Below are positions 36,376 through 38,195 of a DNA stretch of 38,195 bases, piece by piece (position 1 is the first letter of the stretch; each line of letters begins with the position of its first letter). Under the pieces are notes generated by a model. That model did not search any database. It had not been told where the DNA came from and saw only the letters and a list, made by a program, of their open reading frames with translations. Both the position numbers and the translations under genes were made by a program. Origin of the DNA: Gemmatimonadota bacterium (GTDB lineage Bacteria; Gemmatimonadota; Gemmatimonadetes; Longimicrobiales; Gaopeijiaceae); assembly GCA_007121775.1 (NCBI GenBank), contig SKJY01000118.1, positions 1 to 38,195 on the forward strand. The letters are read 5' to 3'.

Positions 36376-36579
36376 CTACTGGAGAGCGGTGGTGCCCCAG
36401 TAGTCGTAGGTCGTGGTGCATTGCCGGAAGAAGAGGATCCCGGCGCAAGCCTGGTTCTCCTTACAGAGAACCTCTCCGGGTCCACCGCAGTCGGCAGCGG
36501 CGATCTGGGTGTCGGGGGCCGCTGTGAAGAAGGCAGTTCCAGCCAGGAGCATGGCAGGGAGAGTGAGCTTCTTTCGCAT
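36376..36579 (-). CDS. Small secreted cysteine-rich peptide (67 aa)
   Basis: Strong SD AAAGGAG 8 nt before ATG; signal MRKKLTLPAMLLAGTAFFTAAPDTQIAAA followed by DCGGPGEVLCKENQACAGILFFRQCTTTYDYWGTTALQ (4 Cys). Confidence 0.7.
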   Translation of the reverse strand: MRKKLTLPAMLLAGTAFFTAAPDTQIAAADCGGPGEVLCKENQACAGILFFRQCTTTYDYWGTTALQ

Positions 36580-36896
36580 GGGAGTTCTCCTTTGGAAAGG
36601 GGTTTGGATTCTTCCCGTCGGGGCTCTTGGTGCCCCGGACGGTGAGGGTCCCAGGACAGATCGGGTCCGCGCCGGATCCGACTCACCGGGGCCGCCTTCC
36701 GGGAGGTGGCCCGCGGAGAATCAAGATGTACCGGGAGTGGTGTCATCCTCCATGTCTAGATCGGCCTTCATGGACCCGCTCCCTCCATTGAGTCCCGCCG
36801 GTTGATCGGCGCCCCCGTTCCAGGGTATCCTCAAGGGTCTCGAGATCTATCCGGACCGAGGTGCCGGTCCCCTCTCCGTCCACCCTCCGCCCCTCC

Positions 36897-38195
36897 ATGT
36901 CCCCTCCGGAAGACACGCCTCTCATGAAGCAGTGGCGGGACGCCAAGTCCCGACACCCTGACGCCCTCATCTTCTTCCGGGTCGGCGACTTCTACGAACT
37001 CTTCAACCAGGATGCCCGGGACGGCGCCCGACTTCTGGGGCTCACCCTCACCTCGCGGAACAACGGGGCGGCGGCGGAGGTGCCCATGGCGGGGGTGCCG
37101 GCCAAGGCGCTGGACGACTATCTGGCGCGACTCCTGAAGCAGGGACGCCGGGCCGCCATCTGTGAGCAGGTGGAAGACGCCTCCCAGGCCAAGGGCATCG
37201 TTCGTCGGGAGGTGGTGGAGACGGTCACTCCCGGGACCGTGGTCCAGGATGCCCTTCTCCGTGCTGATCGAAACAACTTCCTGGTGGCGCTGGGCCTGCC
37301 CCGGGATGGGCGGTTGGGGTTGGCAGCGACCGATCTCTCCACCGGGGAACTCACCCTCCAGACCGTCCCCCTGGCGACCCTCCCCGCCGAGTTGGGGAGA
37401 CTGGATCCGGCGGAACTCCTCCTCCCCCGGGGCCTTCAGGATCGGGTACTGGACGCGGCCACCGGCAGGGACGGCGCCGGCGCCCGCTCCCGGGAGCCGC
37501 TGGCGGCGCTGGCCGACACCCTGGGAGGGGAAGGGACGGGGCATCGGGCCACCCTGACGGTACGGGACGACTGGCTCTTCGATCCGGAGCTTGGACGCGA
37601 AGAACTGCAGCGTCGCTACCGTGTCCTCTCCCTGGACGGCCTCGGCTTCGACCCATCCGATGACTTCCTCACCGGGGTGGCCGGCGCCCTGGTCCAGTAC
37701 GTTCGGGAGATCCAGCCTCGGGGTTCGGAGCACCTGCAGGTCCCCCGGATCCTCCGGCCAGGGCGCGAGATGGTCCTGGACGAGATGACCCGCAGGAATC
37801 TGGAGTTGGTGGAGCCCCTTCGGGCCGGGGAGGAAGGGGGAACCCTCATCTCGGTGGTGGACCGGACCGTGACCGCCATGGGAGCCCGCCTGCTCCGTCA
37901 GTGGATCCTTCGTCCCCTGGTGGAGCTGGAGGAGATCCGCCTTCGCCAGGAGGCGGTGGCGGAGCTGGTGGCCAGACTCGACCCCAGGACCCGGATCCGG
38001 GACCTCCTGGCCGATGTCCACGATCTGGAACGTCTGGCCGGGAAGGTGGGCTCAGGCCGGGCGAACCCAAGGGAACTCCGCTCCCTGGGCAGGTCGCTGG
38101 CCATGCTTCCGGCGCTCAGAGAGGAGGGCGGGGAACTCGAGGCGCCTCTCCTGCGCCTCCTTACCGTGGAGCTGGACACCCTCCCCGACGTGGCC
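36897..38195 (+). CDS. mutS: DNA mismatch repair protein MutS (3' truncated by the window end)
   Basis: Manual translation from ATG 36897: MSPPEDTPLMKQWRDAKSRHPDALIFFRVGDFYELFNQDARDGARLLGLTLTSRNNGAAAEVPMAGVPAKALDDYLARLLKQGRRAAICEQVEDASQAKGIVRREVVETVTPGTVV; open to 38195. Absent from the ORF track because no stop is reached. Confidence 0.92.
   Translation, partial: MSPPEDTPLMKQWRDAKSRHPDALIFFRVGDFYELFNQDARDGARLLGLTLTSRNNGAAAEVPMAGVPAKALDDYLARLLKQGRRAAICEQVEDASQAKGIVRREVVETVTPGTVVQDALLRADRNNFLVALGLPRDGRLGLAATDLSTGELTLQTVPLATLPAELGRLDPAELLLPRGLQDRVLDAATGRDGAGARSREPLAALADTLGGEGTGHRATLTVRDDWLFDPELGREELQRRYRVLSLDGLGFDPSDDFLTGVAGALVQYVREIQPRGSEHLQVPRILRPGREMVLDEMTRRNLELVEPLRAGEEGGTLISVVDRTVTAMGARLLRQWILRPLVELEEIRLRQEAVAELVARLDPRTRIRDLLADVHDLERLAGKVGSGRANPRELRSLGRSLAMLPALREEGGELEAPLLRLLTVELDTLPDVA

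Noticed and set aside
36831-38021. 396-aa minus-strand ORF
   Set aside because: Antisense to mutS, whose N-terminal domain translates cleanly on the + strand.
1-38195. CRISPR arrays, tRNAs, rRNAs, transposons or prophage genes
   Set aside because: No regularly spaced repeats with spacers, no tRNA-like cloverleaf noticed in the short intergenic gaps, and no transposase or integrase motifs in any ORF.

Overview
The window is a 38.2-kb, GC-rich, gene-dense bacterial chromosomal segment. The protein families and architectures are compatible with Gemmatimonadota, but taxonomy is inference only. I support about 31 CDS: amidohydrolase, TPR lipoprotein, MarR regulator, ArgJ, sulfocyanin-like blue-copper lipoprotein, GCS2-like ligase fused to CBS domains, AstE/AspA-like amidohydrolase, response regulator-HD-GYP, Ycf46-type AAA ATPase, MscS channel, aminotransferase, ApgM, TPR protein, an M16 protease pair, Nudix hydrolase, ECF sigma and anti-sigma factors, HolA, SPOR-domain protein, CopA, a membrane protein, cardiolipin synthase, M19 dipeptidase, M55 D-aminopeptidase, nitrilase, class A beta-lactamase-fold hydrolase, phosphoglucomutase, a three-gene cluster and a 3'-truncated mutS. 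I saw no tRNA, rRNA, CRISPR array, transposase or phage genes. The best candidate for something undescribed is the minus-strand cluster at 34100-36579. It holds a 67-aa secreted Cys-rich peptide with a strong Shine-Dalgarno, a thioredoxin-fold-like protein with a lone Cys, and a membrane domain fused to a 6-bladed beta-propeller with an internal lipobox-like segment. Also notable are two intergenic 15-bp tandem-repeat tracts, 7 kb apart, whose antisense strand (relative to flanking genes) reads as pentapeptide-like repeats, and a GCS2-CBS / AstE-like / HD-GYP overlapping gene set. All calls come from reading sequence and the translated ORFs; no searches were run.
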